From: Phycisphaerae bacterium
GTDB lineage: Bacteria > Planctomycetota > Phycisphaerae > Phycisphaerales > UBA1924
Direction: 5' to 3'
DNA length: 42,553 nucleotides
NCBI GenBank assembly: GCA_016873295.1
Contig: VGXM01000025.1
Span: forward strand, 1 to 42,553
Shown here: piece after piece, positions 6,541 through 14,912 of the stretch
Layout: each line of letters begins with the position of its first letter
Position numbering within the stretch: position 1 is the first letter of the stretch
Translations under genes and position numbers: made by a program
Notes under the pieces: model-generated
What the model saw: the letters and a program-made list of their open reading frames with translations, nothing else
Told to the model about the DNA's origin: nothing
The model's database searches: none

Positions 6541-7614
6541 TCAACCCACGGGGCCCGGGGGCCCCGCCTCTCCGACGGCATCCAGGACCAGATCGCGCAA
6601 TCGCCCCCCGCCCTCGTCGAACTCGATCCCGAGAACGGGCCGCACGACGGTGGCCGAGGCGCTGGCGGGCCAGGCGGCGCGCAGGCGTGACCAGTCCTTC
6701 TCCGTGGTCAGGACCACGCCCTCGGAGCGGGCGAGGCGGGCCACCAGGGACCGGGGGAACGCGGCGTGGTCGCGGAGGACGATCGCGTTCTCGCAGCGTC
6801 GCGCGGCGAGGCGGGCCCGCTCGACGAAGGGTCCCGGGTTGCCGATGGCGCACAGGGGCAACGCGGTGCGGTCGGCGAGCCATCCGACGTGTTCGTCGGT
6901 CTCGCGGCCGTCGGGGGTCCGCACCTTGAGCCCGGTCCAGGCGTGCCGGCACGTGAACACCGGCGTGCCCGGGGGCAGGACGGCATCGAGGCGCGAGCGC
7001 AGGCGGGCGAGGGACTCGGGAGGAACGGACTGGGCGTGGGTGATGACGACGGCGCCCGCGCGCCGGAGCGACGACACGGGCTCGCGGAGCCAGCCCGTCG
7101 GGAGCGGGCGATCCTCGAAGGGGCTGCGCGTCGCATCGACGAGAACGAGGTCGAGCCCGCGGGCGATGCGACGGTGCTGGAAGCCGTCGTCGAGCAGGAT
7201 GCAGTCGGCGTCGCGGGTCTCCCCGTGCAGGCGGTCGAAGAGTTCGATCAGGCCCTGCACGCGGTCGGGCTGGGCGACGATGGGGAGGTCGGGGAAGCGT
7301 CGGCGGTACTCGTCGGCCTCGTCGGATCGCCCGGCGACGGCGCCGTAGCCGCGCATCGCGATCACGGGCTGGTGCCCGGCCTCGGTCAGCCAGCGGACCA
7401 GGAGCGCGACCATGGGCGTCTTGCCCGTGCCGCCCGCGGAGAGGTTGCCGACGCTGATGCAGGGGCGGTCGAACTCGACCACGCCGCGGCCCGAGTCGTA
7501 GCGGCGGTTTCGGCGGTCGATGACCCGGCGGTAAAGGGGCTCGACGAGCGCGCCCAGCCACGCGGGAACGGGTCCTCTACGCCGACGGGGGCTCGTGGGG
7601 TCGGGGCTCGTCAT
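6541..7614 (-). CDS. lpxK: Tetraacyldisaccharide 4'-kinase (lipid A 4'-kinase)
   Basis: 357 residues. LpxK phosphorylates the 4' position of the lipid A disaccharide at the inner membrane using ATP. Visible features are the N-terminal amphipathic segment (WLGALVEPLYRRVIDRRN, 19-36), the family-specific SVGNLSAGGTGKTP (54-67, Walker A), MRGYG, the ILLDDGFQHRRIARGLDLVLVD block with the DDGFQH signature, and a late VLTTEKDWSRL. ATG 7614 gives a normal LpxK length; this start lies inside the end of the upstream membrane-protein gene (38-base out-of-frame overlap). Confidence 0.95.
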   Translation of the reverse strand: MTSPDPTSPRRRRGPVPAWLGALVEPLYRRVIDRRNRRYDSGRGVVEFDRPCISVGNLSAGGTGKTPMVALLVRWLTEAGHQPVIAMRGYGAVAGRSDEADEYRRRFPDLPIVAQPDRVQGLIELFDRLHGETRDADCILLDDGFQHRRIARGLDLVLVDATRSPFEDRPLPTGWLREPVSSLRRAGAVVITHAQSVPPESLARLRSRLDAVLPPGTPVFTCRHAWTGLKVRTPDGRETDEHVGWLADRTALPLCAIGNPGPFVERARLAARRCENAIVLRDHAAFPRSLVARLARSEGVVLTTEKDWSRLRAAWPASASATVVRPVLGIEFDEGGGRLRDLVLDAVGEAGPPGPVG

Positions 7615-8047
7615 GCGGGGTCGGCCCGCGGTCGGCGAGCGAGCGGCGAACACCGTCCATCCGCTCGGTCAGCTCGCGCCGCTGGCGACGGGCCAGGCGC
7701 AGCGTGTTGAGCATATCGAGGCAGGCCATCGCGAGGACGACCCCCATCAGCGCGAACACCAGCGACCAGACGACGACGAACCCCGTGCGGCCGCCGACGC
7801 CCGATGGACCCGCGGCGCCGAACCCGAAGGCGATCAGCGCCGCCGCGACCAGCATGACCCAGGCGTTGACGAGCCGGATGCGGCGTCGGCTGCGGGGCAT
7901 GGAGGAGCGGCGCAGGGCCTCGATGTGGGCCGCCAGCCCGATCAGGACGGTCACCGCGATCGGGAAGACGATCCAGGGCGAGAGGAGCGGGCCGGTGGCT
8001 TGCGCGAGCACCCCCGGCGCGAAGGGGCCGGGGGCGGGCGACGTCAC
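7577..8047 (-). CDS. Small membrane protein, unknown function
   Basis: 156 residues with three predicted membrane helices (about 24-41, 60-79, 90-111), then a basic cytoplasmic tail with RLARRQRRELTERMDGVRRSL that could form a short coiled coil. No family recognised. The GTG start at 8047 overlaps the maf stop codon (GTGA) and its 3' end overlaps the lpxK start, so the three genes are probably translationally coupled. The context suggests an envelope role, but nothing in the sequence proves it. Confidence 0.7.
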   Translation of the reverse strand: MTSPAPGPFAPGVLAQATGPLLSPWIVFPIAVTVLIGLAAHIEALRRSSMPRSRRRIRLVNAWVMLVAAALIAFGFGAAGPSGVGGRTGFVVVWSLVFALMGVVLAMACLDMLNTLRLARRQRRELTERMDGVRRSLADRGPTPHDEPRPHEPPSA

Positions 8048-8742
8048 GCCGCGGTCTCCAGTTCCACGCTCAGGCGGCGGAGCCGGCGGAGCAGCGCGAG
8101 CATGGGCAGGCCCATGACGGTAGTCTGGTCGCCGACGCAGGTGAGGGGCCAGCCGGCGGCGAGACGTTCGGAGAGGTTGTAGGCCCCGGCCTTGCCGCTC
8201 CAGGCGTCGGAGGCGACGTAGTCATCGACCTGGGCGTCGGTGATGGCCCCCAGGTCCACGACCGCGGTGTCGCGGAAGACCCAGCGCCGCCCGGACAGGG
8301 GGTCGACCAGGGCCACGCCCGTAATGACCTCGTGCGGGCCGCCGCGGAGCGCCCGCAGCATCGCCCCGGCCTCGGCGCGGTCGCGCGGCGTTCCGAACGT
8401 GCGCCCGCTCCGGACGCACGCGGTGTCGGCCCCGAGCACCAGCCAGCGCCCCGCCGGGTCCAGCTTGTGCCGCCCCTGGGCGCGGTACCAGTCCACGCCG
8501 GCCCGCGCCTTGAGGTAGGCCAGCGAGGACACCCAGCGGGCGGCGTCCACGTCGCCCGGTTCCAGGTGCGCGTCCTCCAGGTGCGGGGTCACCGCCACGT
8601 GCTCGATCCCCGCTTCGCGCAGGAACTCGCGCCGGCGCGGCGAGCGGCTCATCAGAACGATCCGCGGCAAGACGCCCGTGGGCTCGGCTGTGTTCGTTGC
8701 CTCGGCCATGATCCTCGCTCCGTCGCCCAGAAGCAAACGCAT
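8044..8742 (-). CDS. maf: Maf-family nucleoside triphosphate pyrophosphatase
   Basis: 232 residues of the Maf/Ham1 fold, which hydrolyses dTTP, UTP or modified nucleotides to monophosphates as house-cleaning enzymes. The N-terminal LMSRSPRRREFLREAGI matches the (A)S.SPRR.ELL phosphate-binding motif, and LGADTACVRSGRTFGTPRDRAEA carries the catalytic GADT aspartate. YNLSERLA and VMGLPM close the fold. The C-terminal leucine-rich end is typical. ATG 8742 has GGAGAGG five bases upstream; an in-frame ATG at 8709 is also possible. First gene of the minus-strand envelope cluster, diverging from the amidase gene over 134 bases. Confidence 0.9.
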   Translation of the reverse strand: MRLLLGDGARIMAEATNTAEPTGVLPRIVLMSRSPRRREFLREAGIEHVAVTPHLEDAHLEPGDVDAARWVSSLAYLKARAGVDWYRAQGRHKLDPAGRWLVLGADTACVRSGRTFGTPRDRAEAGAMLRALRGGPHEVITGVALVDPLSGRRWVFRDTAVVDLGAITDAQVDDYVASDAWSGKAGAYNLSERLAAGWPLTCVGDQTTVMGLPMLALLRRLRRLSVELETAA

Positions 8743-8876
8743 GTGATCCTCTCCGCCCCAGCCGGCGTGCTCCGTGGTTCCCTGACCACATAGACGCGTT
8801 GCCGGCCCGAACCCGTCATCGGTGATGGGACCGCCCGGCGTGCAATGCGGGGCCCCGGCCCGCCTAGCCTGCCACG

Positions 8877-9668
8877 ATGCAGGCCCACCTCGTGCAGCCG
8901 AACACTCATTGGGAGGACAAGGACGCCAATTACCGCTCCATCTGTCGCCTCTTGGATGCCCGGCCGCCCGCCAGGTTCGACCTGGTCGTCCTCCCGGAGA
9001 TGTTCGACACCGGGTTCTCGTTCAACCTCGGCACCACCGCAGACCACGACGGCGGGACCCTGGGGTTTCTGCGCCAACAGGCCAAGTCGCGCGGCGTGAC
9101 CATCCACGGGGGGCGGACGGTTCTGGGGCCGGACGGGCGCGGGCGCAACCGCTCCACCGTCGTGGGGCCCGAGGGCGACGTGCTCGCGGAATACGACAAG
9201 ATCCATCCGTTCACCCTCGGGATCCCGGGGAGTCGAGAGTCCGATTCGTTCTCGCCGGGTGAGGCTGCCGTGGCATACGACTGGCGAACACCCCAGGCGA
9301 CGCTCCGCGTGGGGTGTGCCATCTGTTACGATCTGAGGTTCCCCGAGGTTCTCCGCGCAGGGCTTGCGCTGGGCGCGGAGGTATTCGTCGTCCCGGCCAA
9401 CTGGCCCGTGACGCGGGTCGGGCACTGGCGGACGCTGCTGCGCGCACGGGCGATCGAGAACCAGGCGTTCGTGCTCGGCGTCAACCGCACGGGTGCAGAC
9501 CCCACCCCGCTGGTCTATCCCGGGGCGAGCACGGCGATCGACCCACAGGGCGAGGTGCTCGCGGAGGCGGGCGCGGAAGAGTGCGTGGTGAGCGTCGAGA
9601 TCGACCCGGGGCGGGTGCGGCGCTGGCGCGCGAAGTTCCCGGCGTGGCGCGAGGCCCCTCAACCCTGA
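8877..9668 (+). CDS. Carbon-nitrogen hydrolase (omega-amidase/Nit2-like)
   Basis: 263 residues of the nitrilase superfamily with an intact Glu-Lys-Cys triad: E41 in LPEMFDTGF, K108 in YDKIHPF, C150 in CAICYDLRFPE. The 'MFDTGFS' and 'CYDLRFPE' surroundings fit the omega-amidase branch (YafV/Nit2), which deaminates 2-oxoglutaramate or repairs deaminated glutathione; the exact substrate is an inference. It is cytosolic (no signal peptide). Its stop codon overlaps the convergent secretion ATPase gene by 10 bases, so the two transcripts must be antisense at their ends. Confidence 0.9.
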   Translation: MQAHLVQPNTHWEDKDANYRSICRLLDARPPARFDLVVLPEMFDTGFSFNLGTTADHDGGTLGFLRQQAKSRGVTIHGGRTVLGPDGRGRNRSTVVGPEGDVLAEYDKIHPFTLGIPGSRESDSFSPGEAAVAYDWRTPQATLRVGCAICYDLRFPEVLRAGLALGAEVFVVPANWPVTRVGHWRTLLRARAIENQAFVLGVNRTGADPTPLVYPGASTAIDPQGEVLAEAGAEECVVSVEIDPGRVRRWRAKFPAWREAPQP

Positions 9669-11332
9669 CCGGCGACCCGGTCCACCTCGTCCAGCGTGGT
9701 GACCCCCTCGGCGACCAGCTTCCACCCCGACTGGGCCAGCGTCGTGAACAGGCCCGTCTCGATCACCTTCTTCATGGCGGTAATCGAGGGCTCGCGCAGG
9801 ACGGTGTCGCGGAGCTCGTCGGTGAAGTCGAGGAGCTCGAAGATGGCGCGTCGCCCGCGGTAGCCCGTGCGCAGGCAGCGGGCGCACCCCGTGGCCGACA
9901 TGATCTGGGTCTTGCCGGCCAGGTACTTGCCGATGCGGATGGCCTGGGCTGGGGCGATGGCGACGGCCCGCCGGCAGTGCTCGCACAGCACGCGGACGAG
10001 GCGCTGGGCCAGCACCAGGTCCAGCGAGTTGGCGACGAGGTAGGGCTCGACCTTGAGGTCCAGCAGGCGGAAGACGGCGGAGATCGAGTCCTTGGCGTGG
10101 ACGGTGGAGAAGACCAGGTGCCCGGTCATGGCGGCCTGCATGGCGGTGCGGGCCGTCTCCTCGTCGCGGACCTCGCCGACGAGGATCACGTCGGGGTCCT
10201 GGCGCAGGACGCTGCGGAGGAGCTGCCCGAAGGTGTGCCCCTTCTCGTCGTCGGTGGGGATCTGCGTCACGCCCTCGAGGTGGTACTCGACGGGGTCCTC
10301 GATGGTGATGACGTTGAGGCTCTGGCGGTCGATCTCGCGGAGGGCGTTGTAGAGGGTGGTGGTCTTGCCGCTGCCCGTGGGCCCGCAGACCAGCAGCATG
10401 CCGTGGTCCTGGTTGCAGCATCGCTTGATGCGATCGATCATGTATCCGGCGAGCCCGAGCTCGTCGAGGCTGGTGGGCGTGCCGCGGCTGTCGAGCACGC
10501 GCAGGACCAGCTTCTGCCCGTGCACGCTGGGGGTGAAGCTGACGCGGTACTCGACGCGCCGGTCGGGGAACTGGAGGGAGAAGTGCCCCTCCTGGATGGA
10601 GTCGCGGGCCGCCAGGCGCATGTGGGCCGCGGTCTTGACGAGCCCGAAGATCAGCTCCCCCACCCGCACGGGCAGGTCGATGATCCAGACCATGGCGCCA
10701 TCGACGCGGACGCGGACGTGGAAGAGGTCGGGCTTGGCCTCCAGGTGCACGTCGGTGGCGCGGGACTTGGAGGCGATCTGGAGGAGCAGGCGCAGGGCGC
10801 TGGGGCCGTCGGCGTTGCCGGCGAGGGCCGGCGACGGGTGCCCGGCGGCGTCGATCAGCTTCACGTCCTCGCGCGGCGAGTCCCTGGGGGGCAGGGCGTC
10901 GATCATCGAGCCCAGCTCGTTCTTCCAGTCCGCCGACGCCTTGCCCGCGCCCAGGGCCTCGGGGGCCTGCGAGTGGGCGTGCTCCTCGCCGATCGCGTCC
11001 GGGACGGGGTGGGCGGCCGAATCCCCCATGTCGACCTCGGCGGGGGCCGCCTCGACCAGGTATTCGTGCCCGCCGATCTGGAGGATGTCGCCCGGCGAGA
11101 GCGTGCACTCCGGGACGCGGATGTCGTTGAGCTTGATGCCGTTGCGGCTCTTGAGGTCGCGGGCCAGGTGGGTGCCGTCGGGTCGGCGGACGATCTCGCA
11201 GTGGTGCCGGCTGGCGCGGTCGTCCTCGAGGACGACGGCGTTGTCGGGGTGCCGCCCGATGGTCACGCGCTCGTCGCCCAGGCGGATGACGCCCGTCTTG
11301 CCGCGGATGGGGGTGAGCTGGAGCGCGGTCAT
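9659..11332 (-). CDS. FHA-domain type IV pilus/type II secretion ATPase (PilB/GspE-like)
   Basis: 557 residues. Residues ~1-98 are a forkhead-associated domain (IGRHPDN at 25-31, SRHHCEI at 41-47, RDLKSRNGIKLND at 58-70), a phosphothreonine-binding module. After a linker (~100-175) comes a secretion ATPase: Walker A GPTGSGKTT (317-325), Asp box TIEDPVEY (343-350), Walker B VILVGEVRDEE (382-392), His box GHLVFSTVHAKD (404-415) and paired CxxC (450-453, 483-486), which bind zinc in PilB/GspE. The usual N-terminal MshEN/GspE-N domain is replaced by FHA. ATG 11332 starts exactly at the FHA domain. It probably powers assembly of pseudopilins such as the one at 32317, with phosphorylation-dependent docking as an inference. 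Confidence 0.9.
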   Translation of the reverse strand: MTALQLTPIRGKTGVIRLGDERVTIGRHPDNAVVLEDDRASRHHCEIVRRPDGTHLARDLKSRNGIKLNDIRVPECTLSPGDILQIGGHEYLVEAAPAEVDMGDSAAHPVPDAIGEEHAHSQAPEALGAGKASADWKNELGSMIDALPPRDSPREDVKLIDAAGHPSPALAGNADGPSALRLLLQIASKSRATDVHLEAKPDLFHVRVRVDGAMVWIIDLPVRVGELIFGLVKTAAHMRLAARDSIQEGHFSLQFPDRRVEYRVSFTPSVHGQKLVLRVLDSRGTPTSLDELGLAGYMIDRIKRCCNQDHGMLLVCGPTGSGKTTTLYNALREIDRQSLNVITIEDPVEYHLEGVTQIPTDDEKGHTFGQLLRSVLRQDPDVILVGEVRDEETARTAMQAAMTGHLVFSTVHAKDSISAVFRLLDLKVEPYLVANSLDLVLAQRLVRVLCEHCRRAVAIAPAQAIRIGKYLAGKTQIMSATGCARCLRTGYRGRRAIFELLDFTDELRDTVLREPSITAMKKVIETGLFTTLAQSGWKLVAEGVTTLDEVDRVAGQG

Positions 11333-11605
11333 CACGGGTAGCGTACCCGCGAGCGGGCGTTGGGTTGCGAACACCCCCCAACCTGCACGCCGAGTCTGAG
11401 CGAGTCTTCGAGCCAAGGCTCGGGGCGTCCGTCTCCGATCCGAGCCTTCGTCGCCGGGCCTCCTCAGGCTCGGCGTGGTTGGCGAGGGGGCGGGGGCTCT
11501 TCGGCCCCCCGACGGGGCCCGAGAGGCCCCGCCCCGGGCCGAACCACACCGGCCGGAGGCCGGTCCCACTGGGGCGGGCGCGGCGGGGTCCATACGCTTG
11601 CGGCC
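11333..11605. other. Divergent intergenic region with hairpins
   Basis: This 273-base region separates the divergent secretion ATPase and serS genes, so it should hold promoters in both directions, but none matches consensus well. Palindromes are seen at 11409-11422 (CGAGCC/GGCTCG) and 11548-11564 (ACCGGCC/GGCCGGT, loop GGA). The latter lies 41 bases before serS in its likely leader. No T-box elements (specifier loop, TGGN-type bulge) are recognisable. Confidence 0.4.
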
Positions 11606-13012
11606 ATGATCGACCTCAAGCAACTCCGCGAGAATCCGGAGCGGTTCAAGACCGGCGTGCAGCGCAAGGGCATGGGCGTCGACGTGGACCGGCTCGTGGC
11701 CCTCGACGCCCGGCGTCGCCAGTTCCAGACGCAGGCCGAGGCTCTGCGGGCCGAGCAGAAGAAGATCGAGAAGGAGATCGGCCCGCAGATCGGGCAGTTG
11801 TCGGGGCAGATCAGGAAGGCCGCCGGGGACGAGAAGGCCCGGCTGGAGCGGTCGCTGGACGAACTCCGCGGCAAGCCCGCGGCCCTCAAGGCCCGGATCG
11901 GCGAGCTGGAGTCGCGGATGCAGGAGATCGACCCGGAACTGCGCTCGCTGCTGCTCCAGGTGCCGATCCCGCCCGACGACGACGTGCCCGTGGGATCGAC
12001 GAGTGACGACAACGTCGAGGTCCGGCGCTGGAACCCGCCGGGGTTTGACGCCGCGCGGCCCTTCAAGGAGCAGCGGGGGTTCGCGCCGCGGACCCACGTC
12101 GAGCTGGTCCGCGACCTGGGGCTGGCCGACTTTGAGCGGGGCGTGAAGATGGCGGGCTCGCGCAGCTACGTGCTGACGGGGCACGGGATGCGCCTGCACC
12201 AAGCCGTGCTGCGCTACGCCATGGACTTCATGATCGACCGCCAGGGGTTCACGCCGGTGTCGGTGCCGGTGGTGGTCAAGGAGGAGGCGATGGAGGGGAC
12301 CGCCTTCTTCCCCGCGGGACGCGAGCAGGCGTACCACATCGAGGAGTCGAAGCGGGGCGGGGGGAGCGACCTGTTTCTGACCGGGACGGGCGAGGTCGGC
12401 CTCATGGGGCTGCACATGGGGGAGATCCTGGACGGGGCCGCGCTGCCGCTGAAGTACGTGACGTTGAGCACGTGCTTCCGGCGCGAGGCCGGGGCGGCGG
12501 GCAAGGACACGGCGGGGCTCTACCGCATCCACCAGTTCGACAAGGTGGAGCAGGTCGTGATCTGCCGGGCCGACGAGGGCGAGAGCCGCGCCTGGCACGC
12601 GAAGATGATCGGGTTTGTCGAGGAGATCCTGCGGAGCCTGTCGATCCCCTACCGCCTCATGCAGTGCTGCACGGGCGACCTGGGCGTCAAGAACGCCGAC
12701 ATGATCGACGTGGAGAGCTGGATGCCCGGGCGCGGCGGCGAGGGGCCCGACGGACGCCCAACGGGCGCCTACGGCGAGACGCACTCGGCGTCGCGCCTGT
12801 ACGACTACCAGTGCCGACGCCTGAACCTGCGCTACCGGTCCGGCGGCGAGAACGCCTTCTGCCACTCGCTCAACAACACCGTGATCGCCAGCCCGCGCGT
12901 GCTCATCCCGCTGCTGGAGAACCACCAGGACCAGGACGGCGGCGTCACAATCCCCGCCCCCCTCCGCCCCTACATGGGCGGGCGCGAGCGGATCACGCCC
13001 CCGGCACGCTGA
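11606..13012 (+). CDS. serS: Seryl-tRNA synthetase
   Basis: 468-residue class II synthetase that charges tRNA-Ser. Residues ~30-105 form the long antiparallel coiled coil that grips the tRNA variable arm (RRQFQTQAEALRAEQKKIEKEIG...). The catalytic core shows the TSE-like loop as LTGTGEVGLMGLH (~252-264), motif 2 CFRREAGAAGKDTAGLYRIHQFDKVE, and motif 3 near the end with SLNNTVIASPRVLIPLLENHQ (variation of the usual NG(S/T)..A..R....ILE.Y/HQ). ATG 11606 matches the family start MIDLKQLRENPERF. Slightly longer than E. coli SerS (430 residues). Confidence 0.96.
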   Translation: MIDLKQLRENPERFKTGVQRKGMGVDVDRLVALDARRRQFQTQAEALRAEQKKIEKEIGPQIGQLSGQIRKAAGDEKARLERSLDELRGKPAALKARIGELESRMQEIDPELRSLLLQVPIPPDDDVPVGSTSDDNVEVRRWNPPGFDAARPFKEQRGFAPRTHVELVRDLGLADFERGVKMAGSRSYVLTGHGMRLHQAVLRYAMDFMIDRQGFTPVSVPVVVKEEAMEGTAFFPAGREQAYHIEESKRGGGSDLFLTGTGEVGLMGLHMGEILDGAALPLKYVTLSTCFRREAGAAGKDTAGLYRIHQFDKVEQVVICRADEGESRAWHAKMIGFVEEILRSLSIPYRLMQCCTGDLGVKNADMIDVESWMPGRGGEGPDGRPTGAYGETHSASRLYDYQCRRLNLRYRSGGENAFCHSLNNTVIASPRVLIPLLENHQDQDGGVTIPAPLRPYMGGRERITPPAR

Positions 13013-13028
13013 CGCGGTCCCCCCATTC

Positions 13029-14678
13029 CTATGAGCCCTCGGCGCCGGCCGAGGGTCCTGCGGATCGCACGTGGAACCCGTGCGTCGCGGGCGCTCCTTG
13101 GCTCGGCGCGGGCTCGGGGGCGGAGCGGGTGGCGTGAACGCCACGCCTCGCGGCGGGTCGCACGCCCCGCGCCACCCGCGAGAGCGGGCCGCCGCGGCGC
13201 AGGAGCGCGGCATCCGCCAGAGGCAGGCGCTCGACCTGGCGCGGGCCGATCGCCATGGACCCTTTCCCGAACCCCCGCCCGCCGAACAGGGCCACGTAGA
13301 GGTCGTTGGTCGCGGGCGCGTTGAGCCACGCCGCCAGCGCGTGCGGGCAGACGCCGGGGCGGGGGCGGAGGACGACGACCGACTTGCCGGCGAGCCAGCC
13401 CGGGGGCAGCACCGCCGCCTCCAGCCGCGACGCCAGCCCCGCGACCACGACCTTGGTGGCCTCGGCCTGCATCGCCTGGCGCGGCAGCGTCCGGCGGAGC
13501 GCGTCCAGCGGCACGACGGGGCGCGCGTAGTCGCGCTTGAGATAGCGCAGGGGCCGCGCACCCCACAGCACGCGCCCTGGGTCGATGAGCCCGGTGTTGA
13601 CGACGCGCACGTCGGTGCGACGCGGGGGCCGGTCGCGGAGGAGCGGAGCCAGGCGATAGGCCTCGTCCGTGGTCGCGGCGTCCGAGGCCTCCGCGACGTC
13701 GGCCAGCGTGACGCCGGTCGCCGGCAGGCAATCCGGGGGTAGCGACGATGCCCGCCAGGCCCCGTCCAGGTAGCCCGCGGGCATGCGGCGCAGCGCGCCG
13801 AGCGTCGTCTCACCGCCCGGCGTCGGTACCCCACGCTCGTCCACGCAAACGCGTGCCACGGCCAACGAGTGGGGCCCGGGCTCGTCGGTCCGCTCGATCA
13901 CAAGCACGCCCGTCTCGATCCCGGCGTCGAACCCGCCCGCCAGTTCGAGCCAGGCGACGGGGCGCTGGGTCAGGGCCATGGCCTGCAGGGCCCGCCCGCC
14001 GTCGCTGGCCAGGAGCCTGCGGGGCGTGATGAGGGCCACGCGCCCGCCGACGCGGGCCAGGCGCAGGCCCAGTTCGACGAAGAGGGTGGACAGGTCGAAG
14101 TTCCCCCGCGCCGAACCGAATCGCGAGCGAAGGCGCGCCCGGCGCGCGGGCGCGCGGGTCGATCGCTCCGAGTCGATGAAGGGCGGATTGCCGACGACCG
14201 CGTCGCACCGCCCCGCCAGGCCCGACGCGGCGTCATCGAGGAGCGCATCGGCGCAGGCGACGCCCGCGCCGTCGCCTCCGATCTCGCGCAGGGCGGCCCT
14301 GGCCAGTTCCACCGCGATCGGATCGGCGTCGATCCCGCGCACGCACGACGATGCCCGCGCCAAGGCCGCGCCGGGGGATCCGCGCCGATGTTCGATCAGC
14401 CGGCGGGCGATGCGCCGGGCCGCCGCGACGAGGAATCGCCCCGACCCGCACGCGGGATCGACCACGCGGAGGGAGAGCAGGCGTGCGGGCGCGTCCGGGC
14501 CCGTCGCGGCCCGGTCCAGCAGCGGCTCGAGGGCCGCGTCCAGCACGGCCTCGACGGTGGGCCATGGGGTGTAGAACGCGCCCAGGTCGCGTCGTTCGCG
14601 GTCGGACAGGGCCGACTCGTAGGCGATCCCGACCAGATCGGGCGGGTGGTCGCGCAGGGCCGCCCGGATCGTCGCCAG
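13029..14678 (-). CDS. Orphan N6-adenine DNA methyltransferase (Eco57I/type IIG-like), start uncertain
   Basis: About 549 residues. FYTP (35-38 from the proposed start), SAM motif I DPACGSGRFL (74-83) and catalytic motif IV NPPF (164-167) identify a gamma-type N6-adenine methyltransferase, followed by FDLSTLFVELGLRLARVGG and a C-terminal region (~270-500) resembling a target-recognition domain. No nuclease motif or partner gene is seen. The only ATG/GTG/TTG upstream in frame is a GTG inside tRNA-Gly, before that tRNA's terminator. A CTG at 14678 with GAGGG eight bases upstream is the best candidate; a lost N-terminus is the alternative. The last ~45 residues are low-complexity. Confidence 0.7.
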   Translation of the reverse strand: MATIRAALRDHPPDLVGIAYESALSDRERRDLGAFYTPWPTVEAVLDAALEPLLDRAATGPDAPARLLSLRVVDPACGSGRFLVAAARRIARRLIEHRRGSPGAALARASSCVRGIDADPIAVELARAALREIGGDGAGVACADALLDDAASGLAGRCDAVVGNPPFIDSERSTRAPARRARLRSRFGSARGNFDLSTLFVELGLRLARVGGRVALITPRRLLASDGGRALQAMALTQRPVAWLELAGGFDAGIETGVLVIERTDEPGPHSLAVARVCVDERGVPTPGGETTLGALRRMPAGYLDGAWRASSLPPDCLPATGVTLADVAEASDAATTDEAYRLAPLLRDRPPRRTDVRVVNTGLIDPGRVLWGARPLRYLKRDYARPVVPLDALRRTLPRQAMQAEATKVVVAGLASRLEAAVLPPGWLAGKSVVVLRPRPGVCPHALAAWLNAPATNDLYVALFGGRGFGKGSMAIGPRQVERLPLADAALLRRGGPLSRVARGVRPAARRGVHATRSAPEPAPSQGAPATHGFHVRSAGPSAGAEGS

Positions 14679-14713
14679 CCGCGACGCCCTCGTCCGGCCC
14701 AGGCGCAGAAGCG

Positions 14714-14740
14714 AACAACCCCCCTGTGCGGGGGGCGTTC
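14714..14740 (-). terminator. Rho-independent terminator of tRNA-Gly
   Basis: On the minus strand CCCCCC (14735-14730), loop GCACA, GGGGGG (14724-14719), then TTGTT. It lies 31 bases behind the tRNA 3' end and before the methyltransferase coding region. Confidence 0.65.
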
Positions 14741-14770
14741 CTGGTCGGCGAACCGGTTGGGGTTTCAGAG

Positions 14771-14842
14771 AGCGGGCGAAGGGACTTGAACCCTCGACTT
14801 CTACCTTGGCAAGGTAGCGCTCTACCACTGAGCTACGCCCGC
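14771..14842 (-). tRNA. tRNA-Gly(GCC)
   Basis: The minus strand reads a full cloverleaf: acceptor GCGGGCG (14842-14836) with CGCCCGC (14778-14772), D arm with GTAGCTCAGTGGTAGAGC, anticodon stem CTACC/GGTAG with loop TTGCCAA, and T arm containing GTTCAAGTC. The discriminator is U (14771) and CCA is not encoded. It reads GGC and GGU, the dominant glycine codons here. Confidence 0.97.
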
Positions 14843-14883
14843 CTGACGACGCCCCAGATCGCCCGAATGCCGACCGGAGCGAA

Positions 14884-14905
14884 GCAAAAAGTAGCCCCGG
14901 GGGGC
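14884..14905 (-). terminator. Weak terminator-like element behind dsbD
   Basis: On the minus strand GCCC...GGGC with a CCCG-type loop is followed by TACTTTTTGC, eight bases beyond the dsbD stop codon. The stem is short, so efficiency is uncertain; the T-run is striking in this composition. Confidence 0.4.
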
Positions 14906-14912
14906 GATCCGG

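Noticed and set aside
11548-11564. T-box riboswitch before serS
   Set aside because: The hairpin is short and the T-box specifier and antiterminator elements are missing.
11333-13834. Minus-strand frame in phase with the secretion ATPase reaching 13834
   Set aside because: It runs antisense through serS and in another frame of the methyltransferase; the FHA domain starts exactly at ATG 11332.
14233-14718. Alternate-frame ORF starting TTG 14718 as N-terminus of the methyltransferase
   Set aside because: It is in a different frame and would need a frameshift; its translation lacks the FYTP and DPACGSG motifs, which are intact in the main frame.
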